NCBI GenBank assembly: GCA_937944445.1
Contig: CALDYP010000004.1
Span: 1-64,000, forward strand
DNA from: an uncultured Anaerolineae bacterium
Lineage (GTDB): Bacteria; Chloroflexota; Anaerolineae; Aggregatilineales; Phototrophicaceae
Direction: 5' to 3'
DNA: 64,000 nucleotides
Positions 32,993-41,730 of this stretch are shown here, piece by piece (within the stretch, counting starts at the first letter, position 1; every line of letters begins with the position of its first letter). The notes under the pieces were generated by a model, which saw nothing but the letters and a program-made list of their open reading frames with translations, did no database searches and had not been told where the DNA came from. The translations under genes were made by a program, and so were the position numbers.

Positions 32993-34026
32993 GCCATCTG
33001 CTCGTGTTCAACCTCGCCACCGACGCCGACGACCCGATCTTGGGCTTCACGACGCGCTGGCTGAACGAGCTGGCCAAGCACTATGAGACGCTCGACGTGG
33101 TGACGATGCGGGCCGGACGGCTGGCCACCGCGCCGAACGTGCGCGTTTACTCTGTCGGCAAGGAACGCGGCCTGAGCGAGCCGGCGCGCGCGCTGCGCTT
33201 CTACGCGATCCTCACAGGGCTGCTGCGGCGCAAGCGCTACGCGCGCTGCTTTGCCCACATGATGCCGCTGTTCGCCGTGATGGGCGCGCCGCTGCTCAAG
33301 GCTGCGCGCGTGCCCATCCTGCTGTGGTACACCCATCGCCAGAACCACCGCCTCTTGCAACTCGCGGAGCGCGTCGCGTGGCAGGTCGTCACCGCCTCTG
33401 CGGACAGCTTCCCTTTCTCAACGCCCAAGCTGCGCGTCGTCGGCCACGGGATCGACACTGCCCTGTACGCGCCCGCCGCCGACCCCGCGCCGGAGCCGTT
33501 CCAAGTGCTGCACGTAGCGCGCCTCTCACCCATCAAGCATCAGACAACCCTGCTAGCCGCCACGGTCGATCTGCCGGCGCGGGTGGCGCTGGTGGGGGAC
33601 GCGCTCACGGCAGATGACGCGGCCTACGCCCAAGCCGTGCGCGAGCAGGCCGCCAACCCTGCCCGCTGCTTCCCTGCGCAGTTGACCGGCGCGCTCTCAC
33701 CGGAGCAGGTCATCGCGCTGGCGCGCCGCTCGCACGCGGCGGTCAACCTCTCGCCGCCGGGGCTGTTCGACAAAGCCGCGCTGGAGGCGATGGCCTGCGG
33801 CCTGCCGACGATCGTCGCGTCGGACGGGTTCAACGATCTGCTGGGGCGTCATCACGCTGCGCTGCGCGTGGCGCACCCCGCCGACGTAGACGGCCTGCGC
33901 GAGCGGCTGCGCGCGCTCATGGCGATGTCGTCTGCTCAGCGCCAGCAGATCGGCGCGGACTTGCGGGCGGCGGTTGTGGCTAGTCACAGCCTGCCCGCGC
34001 TCGTGGCGCGCTTGGTGGCGATGTGA
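32989..34026 (+). CDS. GT4-type glycosyltransferase
   Basis: A 345-residue GT-B glycosyltransferase. The C-terminal half shows the GT4 donor-binding pattern: LHVARLSPIKHQTTLL, a Glu-rich loop region, NLSPPGLFDKAALEAMACGLPTIVASDGFNDLLG with the conserved acidic residue before the AMACG loop. The acceptor and sugar are unknown. Its start overlaps the previous 103-residue protein by four bases. A second glycosyltransferase starts 71 bp downstream in the same direction, so the group may build a surface polysaccharide or glycolipid. Confidence 0.78.
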   Translation: MSHLLVFNLATDADDPILGFTTRWLNELAKHYETLDVVTMRAGRLATAPNVRVYSVGKERGLSEPARALRFYAILTGLLRRKRYARCFAHMMPLFAVMGAPLLKAARVPILLWYTHRQNHRLLQLAERVAWQVVTASADSFPFSTPKLRVVGHGIDTALYAPAADPAPEPFQVLHVARLSPIKHQTTLLAATVDLPARVALVGDALTADDAAYAQAVREQAANPARCFPAQLTGALSPEQVIALARRSHAAVNLSPPGLFDKAALEAMACGLPTIVASDGFNDLLGRHHAALRVAHPADVDGLRERLRALMAMSSAQRQQIGADLRAAVVASHSLPALVARLVAM

Positions 34027-34096
34027 TGCGGGTGCGCGTGCGCTGCACGGCAACGCTCGCCTGACTTTGCGCCTGCCGTGCGGTATGATAAGCCCC

Positions 34097-35266
34097 ATGA
34101 AACGCATCCTCTTCTCCACGTGGTACACCGGCCTCGGCGGAGGCGAAACTGACCTGCTGACGCTGGCGCAGTCCCTGCCGTCCGAGCGCTACACGCCGCA
34201 CCTGATGCTGCCGCGCGCGGGCAAGCTCAGCGAGCGGTGGCAGGCGTCGGGCTGGCCGGTGCACATCGTGCCGTTTCGCGGGGCGACGACCCTCTTTTAC
34301 CCGCCCGTCTGGACGCGCTTGCCCGTCGTGGGGCGGATCGCGCGCCTGCTGCGTGACCAGCACATCGACCTCATCCACGCCGACTATCACAGCCTGCCCT
34401 TTGTGGCCGGGGCGGCGGCGCGCGTCGGTGTGCCGCTAGTGTGGACGGTGCATGGTTGGTGGTTTCGACCGTGGCCGTGGCAGCGCGACTTCTTCCGTGC
34501 GCTGCCCACTGTGGCGCGCTCGCATAGCATCCGCGCGGGCTTCCTCGGCAAGCCGCCCTTCATGCCGCCCGAACGAATCCCCGTGATCTACAGCGGGATC
34601 GACACACAGCGCTTTCAGCCGGGCGACGGCTCCGCGCTGCGTCAAGCGCTCAAGATCGCGCCTGATGCCCCTGTTGTGGCGATGATCGCCCGCTTTCAGC
34701 GCGTCAAAGGGCACGATGTGTTTCAAGATGTCGCCCGTCAAGTGGCGCTGCAAATCCCTGAGGCGCGCTTCATCGTGGCCGGGGAAGATGCGTTCGGCGT
34801 GGCCGCGGACGCCAAACTGCGCGACGCAACGCTGCAAGCTGCGGCCAACGATTCGATCCTGCGCGACCGGCTGCACTACATCGGCTTCCGCCACGACGTG
34901 GAGGCCGTCTACCACGCGGCAGATGTCGTGGTCTGCGCCAGCCACTTCGAGAGCTTGGGCATCGCCAACCTTGAGGCGATGGCCTGCGGCGTGCCGGTCG
35001 TCAGCACCAACGCGGGCGGCCCGTCTGAGACGGTGCTCGACGGCGAGACGGGCTATCTCGTCCCGCCGCGCGACGTGACGACGCTCGCGCTCTACACGCT
35101 GCTGCTGCTGCGCGATCCAGCCCTGCGGGCGCAAATGGGGCAGGCCGCGCGCCGCCACGTGGCCGAGCGCTTCAGCGTGGCAGCCATGCGCGCCGCCTAT
35201 GAGCGCGCGTTTGAGCGCCTGCTGACCGACGCATCCTCATCTGTTTCTCAACCGCCTGCTCTATAA
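34097..35266 (+). CDS. GT4 glycosyltransferase
   Basis: A 389-residue GT4 enzyme with a full GT-B fold: N-terminal ILFSTWYTGLGGGETDLLTL with the glycine-rich acceptor loop, then VAMIARFQRVKGHDVFQDV, FIVAGEDAFG, and the donor site SHFESLGIANLEAMACGVPVVSTNAGGPSETV, which includes the E-x7-E pattern. It likely transfers an activated sugar to a lipid or polysaccharide at the inner membrane face. The ATG at 34097 is used because homology begins with KRILFSTW; extensions upstream lie inside the previous gene. It is followed by a molybdoenzyme gene that has its own promoter-like box. Confidence 0.88.
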   Translation: MKRILFSTWYTGLGGGETDLLTLAQSLPSERYTPHLMLPRAGKLSERWQASGWPVHIVPFRGATTLFYPPVWTRLPVVGRIARLLRDQHIDLIHADYHSLPFVAGAAARVGVPLVWTVHGWWFRPWPWQRDFFRALPTVARSHSIRAGFLGKPPFMPPERIPVIYSGIDTQRFQPGDGSALRQALKIAPDAPVVAMIARFQRVKGHDVFQDVARQVALQIPEARFIVAGEDAFGVAADAKLRDATLQAAANDSILRDRLHYIGFRHDVEAVYHAADVVVCASHFESLGIANLEAMACGVPVVSTNAGGPSETVLDGETGYLVPPRDVTTLALYTLLLLRDPALRAQMGQAARRHVAERFSVAAMRAAYERAFERLLTDASSSVSQPPAL

Positions 35267-35267
35267 T
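35262..35267 (+). promoter_or_regulatory. -10 box of the sulfite-oxidase-like gene
   Basis: TATAAT at the very end of the glycosyltransferase gene (overlapping its TAA stop), 33 bp ahead of the ATG at 35300. No clear -35 hexamer is present. Confidence 0.4.
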
Positions 35268-35299
35268 CATCGCATCATTTGAGCAACAAGGAACACATC

Positions 35300-35926
35300 A
35301 TGAGCCTGTTTGACGATCTGCTGAGCCGTCGTAAACAAGAGACCGAGATGCGCAAGAGCAACCGCCTGCCGCCCGGCCAGTCGCTAACGACGGGGTTTCC
35401 GGTGCTGACGTATGGCCCAAACCCACCATTTGACCCTGCCACGTGGGATCTGCGCGTGTGGGGGGAGGTTGAGCGCGAAATGCGCTGGACGTGGGACGAA
35501 TTCCTCAAACTGCCCACCAAGACCGTTACCGCCGACATCCACTGCGTCACGCGCTGGAGCAAATTTGACACCACGTGGGAGGGCGTGCCGTTCAAAGAGT
35601 TCGTGAAGCTGTTCGGGGTCAAGCCTACCGCCAAGTTCGTCATCGCCCACTGCGACCACGGCTACACGACCAACCTGCCGATTGAGGCCATGATGGAAGA
35701 CGACGTGCTGCTAGCCTACAAATATGCCGGCGAGCCGTTGACGCCCGACCACGGCGCGCCGCTGCGGACGCTCGTCCCCAAGCGCTATTTCTGGAAGAGC
35801 GCCAAGTTCCTGCGCGGCCTTGAGTTCAGCCAAGTGGACAAGCCCGGCTTCTGGGAGCAAGGCGGCTACCACAACGACGGCGACCCGTGGAAGGAAGAGC
35901 GCTTCGGTCGGCGCGGCTTCTTCTAG
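35300..35926 (+). CDS. Sulfite-oxidase-like molybdopterin oxidoreductase
   Basis: A 208-residue enzyme of the sulfite oxidase-like family (COG2041). It has the single molybdopterin domain: [22 protein letters not shown] contains the Mo-coordinating Cys, followed by [40 protein letters not shown] and [15 protein letters not shown]-like residues. There is no heme or Tat signal, so it is probably cytosolic; the electron partner is unknown. Start at ATG 35300 with AAGGAA ahead; the TTG upstream would add seven residues. The substrate has not been defined for this subgroup. Confidence 0.9.
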   Translation: MSLFDDLLSRRKQETEMRKSNRLPPGQSLTTGFPVLTYGPNPPFDPATWDLRVWGEVEREMRWTWDEFLKLPTKTVTADIHCVTRWSKFDTTWEGVPFKEFVKLFGVKPTAKFVIAHCDHGYTTNLPIEAMMEDDVLLAYKYAGEPLTPDHGAPLRTLVPKRYFWKSAKFLRGLEFSQVDKPGFWEQGGYHNDGDPWKEERFGRRGFF

Positions 35927-36008
35927 TCTGCGAGAAGAGCGCGCCACACCTCTACATTTCGCTGCGCTTTTCGTTATATCATAGCCCCCGTACACATGAG
36001 GGTTGGCT

Positions 36009-37868
36009 ATGCTGCAACGTCGTTACTTGGCGTGGATGACCGCGCTGCTGATCGCGGTTACGCTGCTGGGCGCGCGCCTGCTGAATTATGATCTGCTCTT
36101 CACCGATGAATACCTCTCGATGCGCAACGCGGGGCTGGTCGATGGGCCGCTGACTTATGGCGGTGTGATCGAACGCACGATCACCGACGACATCGGCGGC
36201 ATGGGCGTCCTGTATCATATCGAGCTGAAGGCGTGGGGCGATTGGGTGGGGGGCACGCCGTACTCCGTGCGGGCGTTCAGCCTGCTGTGGGGGATCGTGG
36301 CGGTGGCGTGGCTGTATCGGCTGGGGGCGGACATGGCTGGGCGGCGTGTTGGCCTCTATGCGGCGGCGCTGCTGGGCACGGGGGCGTTCTTCATCGACTA
36401 TCTGCACGAGGCGCGCGCTTACACTCAATTCGTCGCGCTGACGGTGATTGTCGTGTGGCTCTACTGGCGCATCCATCAGCAGGCGCAGCCGCGTTGGGGC
36501 TGGTACGCGGCGCTGGCGTTGGCGCTGGGCTGGCTGGTCTACACGCACTACTTGGCGCTGGCGATGGGGGCGGTCTTGGGGGCCTACCACCTGCTGAACT
36601 ACCGCGCGGCGCGCCGCTGGTGGCAGACGGTGGGGGCGATGGCCGTGGGCGGCTTGCTGTTCGTGCCGTGGTTGGGCAACACGCTTCAGGTTGCGCAGCG
36701 CGGCGCAGGCGAGGTCACGCGCCACAACACGTCCATGACGGCCGCGGAGTTTCTGCCGTCGTTTTTCGCCACCGCGGCGAACGGCAACGCGCTGATTGTG
36801 TTGATGGTGGTGGGCTTGCTGCTCGTTGGGTGGCGCTGGCAGCCGCCGCGCAAGCTCTTCGCCACGCCGTTGATGCTCATCGCGTGCTGGGTGGTGGTCT
36901 CGCTGGCGCTGGTGGTGGGGGTCAACGCGCGCATCCCCTTCATGGTGCACCTGCGCTACTTGATCTTTTTGCTGCCGGCGCTGGCGTTGGTGGGGGCGCT
37001 GGCGCTGCGCGTGGCTGATCGGCGCGGGTGGCCCGGGGGCGCGCTCGTCGGCCTAATTGCCCTCGTCGGCGCAGGCCAGAGCTTCAACCCGCAGTTTGTC
37101 GGCAGCTTGTTCGGGCAGGTGTACCGCGCCCCGGCGCGCGGCATGTACCAAGCGATGGACATCGTGCGCGCCCAAGCGACCCCCGACGACGCGCTGATCA
37201 TCCACATCGCTCAGCCGGGCTTTGAGCCGTTTCAACTCTTCCCTAACGGTTACCTCTTCCGCGGCCTGCCGGTGCGCCGCGCCGAGCAGTTCGAGCTGAT
37301 GAACCTCTCGCTCAAAACCGACGACAACAGCTACTTGCGCGAGGCGCTGCCCGTGTTCGACGGGGTCAGCGGCGTGTGGACGGCGGTCATCCCGGATCTG
37401 CCGACGACGAACCGTTCTGGCGTGGTGAACTACATCCTCGCGACGCAGTTCGCCGAGTGCGGCACGCTGCTCGATCGCCCTGACGTGCGCCTGCGCTTCT
37501 ACTTGCGCCCGGCCGTCGATGACTTGCCACTCGCCGAGGTGTCGAACGCAGACACCGGCCCCATCGCGCTCTATGCGCCGCGCTTGCACGCCGATGAACA
37601 ACTGCGCGTGGCGCTCGTCTGGGATGTGCCCGACCTGCCGCGCAGCGGCTACTCGTATTCGCTGCGACTGCTCAACGCAGACGGTCAGCCTGTGGCCGCG
37701 CAGGATGCCGGCCTGCCAGAGCAGCGCCCGCGCGCCTGCACCTATGCTTCTCTGCCGTGGGACGAGCTGCCAGCGGGCAGCTATCAACTGGGGGTATACG
37801 TCTACAACTGGCAGACGCTCGAACAGGTCAACGCCGAGCCGCTGCGGTTGGCCACGCTGAACCGTTAA
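36009..37868 (+). CDS. GT39-like membrane glycosyltransferase (ArnT/PMT type)
   Basis: A 619-residue multi-spanning membrane protein. The first outside loop carries the acidic LLFTDEYLSMRNAG motif expected for GT-C enzymes, with about 10-12 hydrophobic segments up to residue 370, and a soluble C-terminal domain that begins near PARGMYQAMDIVRAQATPDD. A polyprenyl-phosphate sugar donor is expected. The acceptor could be protein or lipid. ATG at 36009 is used; a TTG two codons earlier is possible. The gene is directly upstream of the large sensor operon but probably separate, with 120 bp and a TATAAT box between. Confidence 0.77.
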   Translation: MLQRRYLAWMTALLIAVTLLGARLLNYDLLFTDEYLSMRNAGLVDGPLTYGGVIERTITDDIGGMGVLYHIELKAWGDWVGGTPYSVRAFSLLWGIVAVAWLYRLGADMAGRRVGLYAAALLGTGAFFIDYLHEARAYTQFVALTVIVVWLYWRIHQQAQPRWGWYAALALALGWLVYTHYLALAMGAVLGAYHLLNYRAARRWWQTVGAMAVGGLLFVPWLGNTLQVAQRGAGEVTRHNTSMTAAEFLPSFFATAANGNALIVLMVVGLLLVGWRWQPPRKLFATPLMLIACWVVVSLALVVGVNARIPFMVHLRYLIFLLPALALVGALALRVADRRGWPGGALVGLIALVGAGQSFNPQFVGSLFGQVYRAPARGMYQAMDIVRAQATPDDALIIHIAQPGFEPFQLFPNGYLFRGLPVRRAEQFELMNLSLKTDDNSYLREALPVFDGVSGVWTAVIPDLPTTNRSGVVNYILATQFAECGTLLDRPDVRLRFYLRPAVDDLPLAEVSNADTGPIALYAPRLHADEQLRVALVWDVPDLPRSGYSYSLRLLNADGQPVAAQDAGLPEQRPRACTYASLPWDELPAGSYQLGVYVYNWQTLEQVNAEPLRLATLNR

Positions 37869-37944
37869 AGCCCAAGCGTTGAGGTCATTGAAGAAAAGTA
37901 AAGAATCTTGACAATTGATGAGTGTTTTGAATGCTGTAACGCGC

Positions 37945-37950
37945 TATAAT
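37945..37950 (+). promoter_or_regulatory. -10 box of the large sensor operon
   Basis: Perfect TATAAT 39 bp ahead of the first receiver gene (37989). An upstream TTGACA (37909-37914) is 30 bp away, too far to pair with it directly. The promoter would drive the whole 37989-56062 gene set; no other strong promoter or terminator is evident until 54320. Confidence 0.55.
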
Positions 37951-37988
37951 CTGTTTAGAACTGACAGAAACACCGATAGGCTGGGCTG

Positions 37989-38351
37989 ATGCACATCCTG
38001 TACATTGACGATGAGCCAAGCAACCGAATGTTAGTACGCCGTATCTTGATGGCGGAGGGATTTGTTGTCGATGAAGCAGACAGCGCCCCGCTTGGCTTGC
38101 AGAAAGCCCTCGCCAACCCACCGGATGCCATTCTGATGGACATCAGCATGCCCGGTGTGGACGGGCTGACGGCGACGCGCCAAATCCGTGAGACGCCCGA
38201 ACTGTCGCATGTGCCGGTCATCGCGCTGACGGCGCTGGCGATGGCAGGCGACCGTGAGATGATCCTTGCTGCGGGATGTGACGGCTACATTAGTAAGCCC
38301 ATCAATATTGATTCGTTCGTTGATGAAATGATGAAGTATATTCGCAGATAA
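37989..38351 (+). CDS. Stand-alone CheY-like receiver protein 1
   Basis: A 120-residue single receiver domain. All key residues are present: acidic pair Asp7-Asp8, phosphoacceptor Asp51 in ILMDISMPGVDG, Thr81 in IALTALA, and Lys103 in ISKPI. It lacks any output domain, so it must act by protein contact, most likely as a phosphate relay for the giant hybrid kinase encoded 9 kb downstream in the same operon. First gene of that operon. Short spacing (13 bp) to the next receiver gene. Confidence 0.9.
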   Translation: MHILYIDDEPSNRMLVRRILMAEGFVVDEADSAPLGLQKALANPPDAILMDISMPGVDGLTATRQIRETPELSHVPVIALTALAMAGDREMILAAGCDGYISKPINIDSFVDEMMKYIRR

Positions 38352-38364
38352 GGCAAAAACAGCC

Positions 38365-38787
38365 ATGGCCAAGATAAAGCCGATTGACCCGAGCGAAGCG
38401 CACGTTCTGGTAGTAGAAGACAACGTGCCTAATTTCGTGCTCATCGCTCGGATGTTAGCATTTATGGGAGTGCAGCGCTGCGAGTGGAAAACATCGGGCT
38501 GGCAGGTCGTGCAGTTTGCCGAGACGCTCCCGCGCATTGACCTCATCCTGATGGACATCCGTCTGCCCTATGAGGACGGCTATCAGGCGCTGCAAAAAGT
38601 GCGCGCCAACCCCCGTCTGAAAGATACGATTGTGTGTGCGGTGACAGCTGAGGCCAGCGAAAACGACATGCGCCGCGCTCAGAAAGCCGGCTTTGACGGC
38701 TTCCTCGGCAAACCGCTTGACCCGGATCGCTTCCCCGATCAAATTCGGCGGTTGCTGGCCGGCGAGCAAGTGTGGGAGTGGCAGTAG
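38365..38787 (+). CDS. Stand-alone receiver protein 2
   Basis: A 140-residue receiver with an N-terminal extension of about 12 residues. Acidic residues Glu18-Asp19, phosphoacceptor Asp64 in LILMDIRLPYEDG, Thr94 in CAVTAEA, and Lys116 in FLGKPLDP are intact. It has no output domain. It lies between receiver 1 and the first GAF sensor gene, all same strand, so it probably belongs to the same phosphorelay. Confidence 0.9.
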   Translation: MAKIKPIDPSEAHVLVVEDNVPNFVLIARMLAFMGVQRCEWKTSGWQVVQFAETLPRIDLILMDIRLPYEDGYQALQKVRANPRLKDTIVCAVTAEASENDMRRAQKAGFDGFLGKPLDPDRFPDQIRRLLAGEQVWEWQ

Positions 38788-38822
38788 CTTAGATCGTCTA
38801 TTTTATCTTGAGGAATACCCTG

Positions 38823-40040
38823 ATGTCTGATTTGCCGATGGATCACGCGCCCACTGTTCATGAGCAAGGCCTAAAGCTGCTGACTGTCATCAACGAGGCG
38901 ATCATCAGCGAATCGACAGAGTTAGGGCTGCTCAAGGCGGTGGCGCAGCCGCTGCAAACGTTCGCCAATGCCGATCACGTCGGCATCGTCCGCATTCACG
39001 AAGTGAGCGGCGCAGCAACCCTCGTCGCCGAGCACCCCCCCACGCCGATGCTCGGCACAGAACTTCCCGATGACAGCACAAACCCGACGGCCATCCTGCG
39101 CCGCACCCGCGGCGACCTATTGATTGACGACGTCACCACCAGCCCCATCATCAGCGATGACCTACGGCAGATTCTGCTGCAAGTGGGCGCTAGGAGCCTG
39201 CTGCTGCTGCCCCTTGTGGACGCACAAAACGCCCTGATAGGCTCCATCGGGTTCGATTTCGGCGCACCCCATGCGCTGCCGGACTCCACCCGCTTAGACT
39301 ACCTGCGCGTGGTCATCGTACAAGTGGCCGCTGCTGTGATGCGCTTGCGCTTACAGGTGCAGAGCCAACGCCATGCTGATCAGCTGCAAAAGATCAACGC
39401 CTACGCCCGCCGCATTCCCGCCGATACCGAGCTGGCGCAGGCGCTGCAAATCGTGCTGGACTCAGCGCGGGCGCTGGAACCGTTCGACTACGTTGCGCTG
39501 TATCTGCGGCGCGGTGACCAAGCGCACCTGCAGCAGGCCGCGCTGTGGCGTGATGGCGCTGCTACGATCACCCCAGAGGGGCGGCGCAGCGAGGACGGCA
39601 GCAGCGCCCCCTATCATGAAGCCTTCTTGGACGCCGCGCCCATCATCGTTCACGACTTGGCCACTGACCCCGCGTGGAACTACCCACAGGCAGCAGGCAT
39701 CCGCTCACTGGTTGCTTATCCGCTCATCATGCAAACGGGGCCGTTTGGTGTGCTGGAGTTGGGCAGTGCGCAGCCGCATGCCTACAACTCGGCGGCCTTC
39801 AACATCTTTCAGCAGTTCGCCAACGAAACGGCGCTGCTCCTGTCAAACGTGCTGGCTTATCGCAGAGCGCAGCGCCAACTGAGTGTGAAGGCGCGCGCCG
39901 CGGAGTTAACCATGACCCTCCAGCAGCAAACAGAGATGGATGCGATCATCAAGACAACGCTGCAAGCCCTGACAACCGCATTCGGCGCGTCACGCGCGCG
40001 CATTCGCCTTGGCGTCACCCCTGATGAGAAGAAAGGCTGA
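38823..40040 (+). CDS. Soluble tandem-GAF sensor without transmitter
   Basis: A 405-residue cytosolic protein with two GAF domains (about 10-170 and 190-355) linked by a coiled coil, then a third coiled coil and the beginning of another GAF-like domain that stops at ASRARIRLG. There is no HisKA, HATPase, GGDEF or DNA-binding output. It is the first of five such proteins encoded in a row. The ATG at 38823 is supported by GAGGAA eight bases ahead; a TTG upstream is possible. The next gene starts four bases after its stop. Probably delivers a ligand or redox signal to the downstream kinase through protein contact, which is an inference. Confidence 0.78.
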   Translation: MSDLPMDHAPTVHEQGLKLLTVINEAIISESTELGLLKAVAQPLQTFANADHVGIVRIHEVSGAATLVAEHPPTPMLGTELPDDSTNPTAILRRTRGDLLIDDVTTSPIISDDLRQILLQVGARSLLLLPLVDAQNALIGSIGFDFGAPHALPDSTRLDYLRVVIVQVAAAVMRLRLQVQSQRHADQLQKINAYARRIPADTELAQALQIVLDSARALEPFDYVALYLRRGDQAHLQQAALWRDGAATITPEGRRSEDGSSAPYHEAFLDAAPIIVHDLATDPAWNYPQAAGIRSLVAYPLIMQTGPFGVLELGSAQPHAYNSAAFNIFQQFANETALLLSNVLAYRRAQRQLSVKARAAELTMTLQQQTEMDAIIKTTLQALTTAFGASRARIRLGVTPDEKKG

Positions 40041-40044
40041 TCCT

Positions 40045-41730
40045 GTGATCCGCAGAATAGAGGGCGTGTTCGAATTTCCTCAGTACGCGAACTTAGTCGA
40101 GCGCAACCGCGCGCGCTACATCGCTATCTTGCAAATCGCGGCGGTGATCGTCACGTTCGCTTACGTGCTCTTCGTCCCAGAGTGGGTGCTGCCCAGCGCT
40201 GCCCCGGATGCGCCGCGCGTCATCGCGTTGGTCGCTTTGGCAGAGCGGCCCGACCTGCTGATCGTGTACGGCGGCGTTGTTGTGCTGGCGCTTGCAACGC
40301 TGGCGCTGGTTCATGTCAAGCGCCTCATGGCGGCAGGGATCGCGCTGGTGCTGAGCGTCTTGTTGGTAACAGGCATTTTGGTGCTCGTCACGCCCGATCA
40401 AAGTTTTGACAACGTCACATTTGTGACCGCGTTTCCGCTTGCTGCCTTTTTGGGGTTCTTGCTCATCAACCAGTGGGGCGGCATCTTCACCATCATCTTC
40501 TGCACCATGCTGTTGATCGCTGACCCGGGAACCCTCTCCGTTGAGGAGATACTCGGCTCGGTCTTGGTTCTAACCGGAACCGGGGTGATCGGCTTCTTCT
40601 ATTTGCGCTTGTTCGATGTAGCCCAACTCGAAGAGCAGCGCGCAGTCAGTGGCGAACGCACTCGCTTTGCTGAGATCATCAGCGAGCTGACCCGCCTGAG
40701 CAGCGAAACCCGCTCGCTCAATCAGACGCTGACCGACAGCCTAAAGCTCATTCAAACGAATTACTCGCAGTTTGAATCCGCTGCGGTGTATCTCATCGAC
40801 GACAAAGGCCTGTACGCTGAGCTGGCTGAAAGCGTTGGCGTGATGCGCACCAGCGAGCAGGGGCGCTTCACGGTGGGCGATGTGTCGCCGGTGGGGCAGG
40901 CTGCGCTCTCAGGCACAATTCAGACGCGCATCATAGACGGTAACCTTGTGGAGGGGGCCGCGCTGCTGCCCGGCATGCAGTCACAGATCGCCGTGCCGAT
41001 GCACTTCGGCCAGCGCGTTTTGGGCGTGCTCGACTTGCAGAGCAGCCAGCGCAGCCCAAGCAGCGACTTAGCTGACCTCATCACGCTGGCCGATGCGCTG
41101 GCGCTCGTGGTCAACAGTGTGCAGCAGATTGAAGCGGCGCGCGAGCGGCTGAGCGAGAACGTGCGGCTGGCGGAACAAGCGCGCAACGCGCTGACTGAGG
41201 TGCAGCGTTTGAACAGGCGCCTCATCGGGCGGGCTTGGAACGAGTACCTCAAAGAGAAGCGCGAATTTGCCAGCGTGGAGTATGACCCCGCCAGCGGCAC
41301 GCTGACGAGCGCGGATGTGTCGTCCCCGCACATCGACGCAGTTGTTCAGTCCGGGCGACCGCACGCAGCCGATGGGGTGCTGGCCATCCCACTGCGCGCG
41401 CGCGGGCAGGTGCTTGGCGCAATTGAGCTAGAACTGCCGCCTGACGCGGTGATTGACCCAGCGCAGATGGAGCTGGTGAACGAGCTGGCAGACCGCTTCG
41501 GCCTCGCCATCGAGAACACGCGCCTGTTGGAGCAGAGCCAGAGCAGCGCTCAGCGCGAGTCGCTCATCAACGTCATCAGCGCGCGCATTCAAACGACCAC
41601 CAACGTTGAGGCGATGCTGGCTGAGACGGCCCGCAGCCTGAGCGAACTGATGCAGCTAGACCATGTCAGCATCCGCTTAGGCACACCCGATCAACTGCCG
41701 CCCAAGCGGGCGATGGAGGAGATGGCATGA
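40045..41730 (+). CDS. Membrane GAF sensor without transmitter, paralogue 1
   Basis: A 561-residue protein starting at GTG 40045, preceded by GAAAGG. The start is supported by alignment of VIRRIEGVFEF with MLLDRIRALFRL of the paralogue at 43318. About five transmembrane helices (about 25-190) form a sensor module without large outer loops, then a coiled coil, a complete GAF domain (about 225-380), the shared block RLNRRLIGRAWNEYLKEK, a degenerate GAF and an unfinished GAF end DHVSIRLG. No output domain. The preceding stop is four bases away and the next ATG overlaps the stop. It is one of several tandem duplicates feeding, presumably, into the giant kinase. Confidence 0.78.
   Translation: MIRRIEGVFEFPQYANLVERNRARYIAILQIAAVIVTFAYVLFVPEWVLPSAAPDAPRVIALVALAERPDLLIVYGGVVVLALATLALVHVKRLMAAGIALVLSVLLVTGILVLVTPDQSFDNVTFVTAFPLAAFLGFLLINQWGGIFTIIFCTMLLIADPGTLSVEEILGSVLVLTGTGVIGFFYLRLFDVAQLEEQRAVSGERTRFAEIISELTRLSSETRSLNQTLTDSLKLIQTNYSQFESAAVYLIDDKGLYAELAESVGVMRTSEQGRFTVGDVSPVGQAALSGTIQTRIIDGNLVEGAALLPGMQSQIAVPMHFGQRVLGVLDLQSSQRSPSSDLADLITLADALALVVNSVQQIEAARERLSENVRLAEQARNALTEVQRLNRRLIGRAWNEYLKEKREFASVEYDPASGTLTSADVSSPHIDAVVQSGRPHAADGVLAIPLRARGQVLGAIELELPPDAVIDPAQMELVNELADRFGLAIENTRLLEQSQSSAQRESLINVISARIQTTTNVEAMLAETARSLSELMQLDHVSIRLGTPDQLPPKRAMEEMA

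Noticed and set aside
36233-37018. Plus-strand 261-codon frame inside the GT39-like gene
   Set aside because: Gly/Ala/Arg-rich shadow without family resemblance; the main frame has the DE motif and membrane helices.
37909-37950. TTGACA and TATAAT as one promoter for the sensor operon
   Set aside because: They are 30 bp apart, far beyond the usual 16-18 bp; only the TATAAT is kept.
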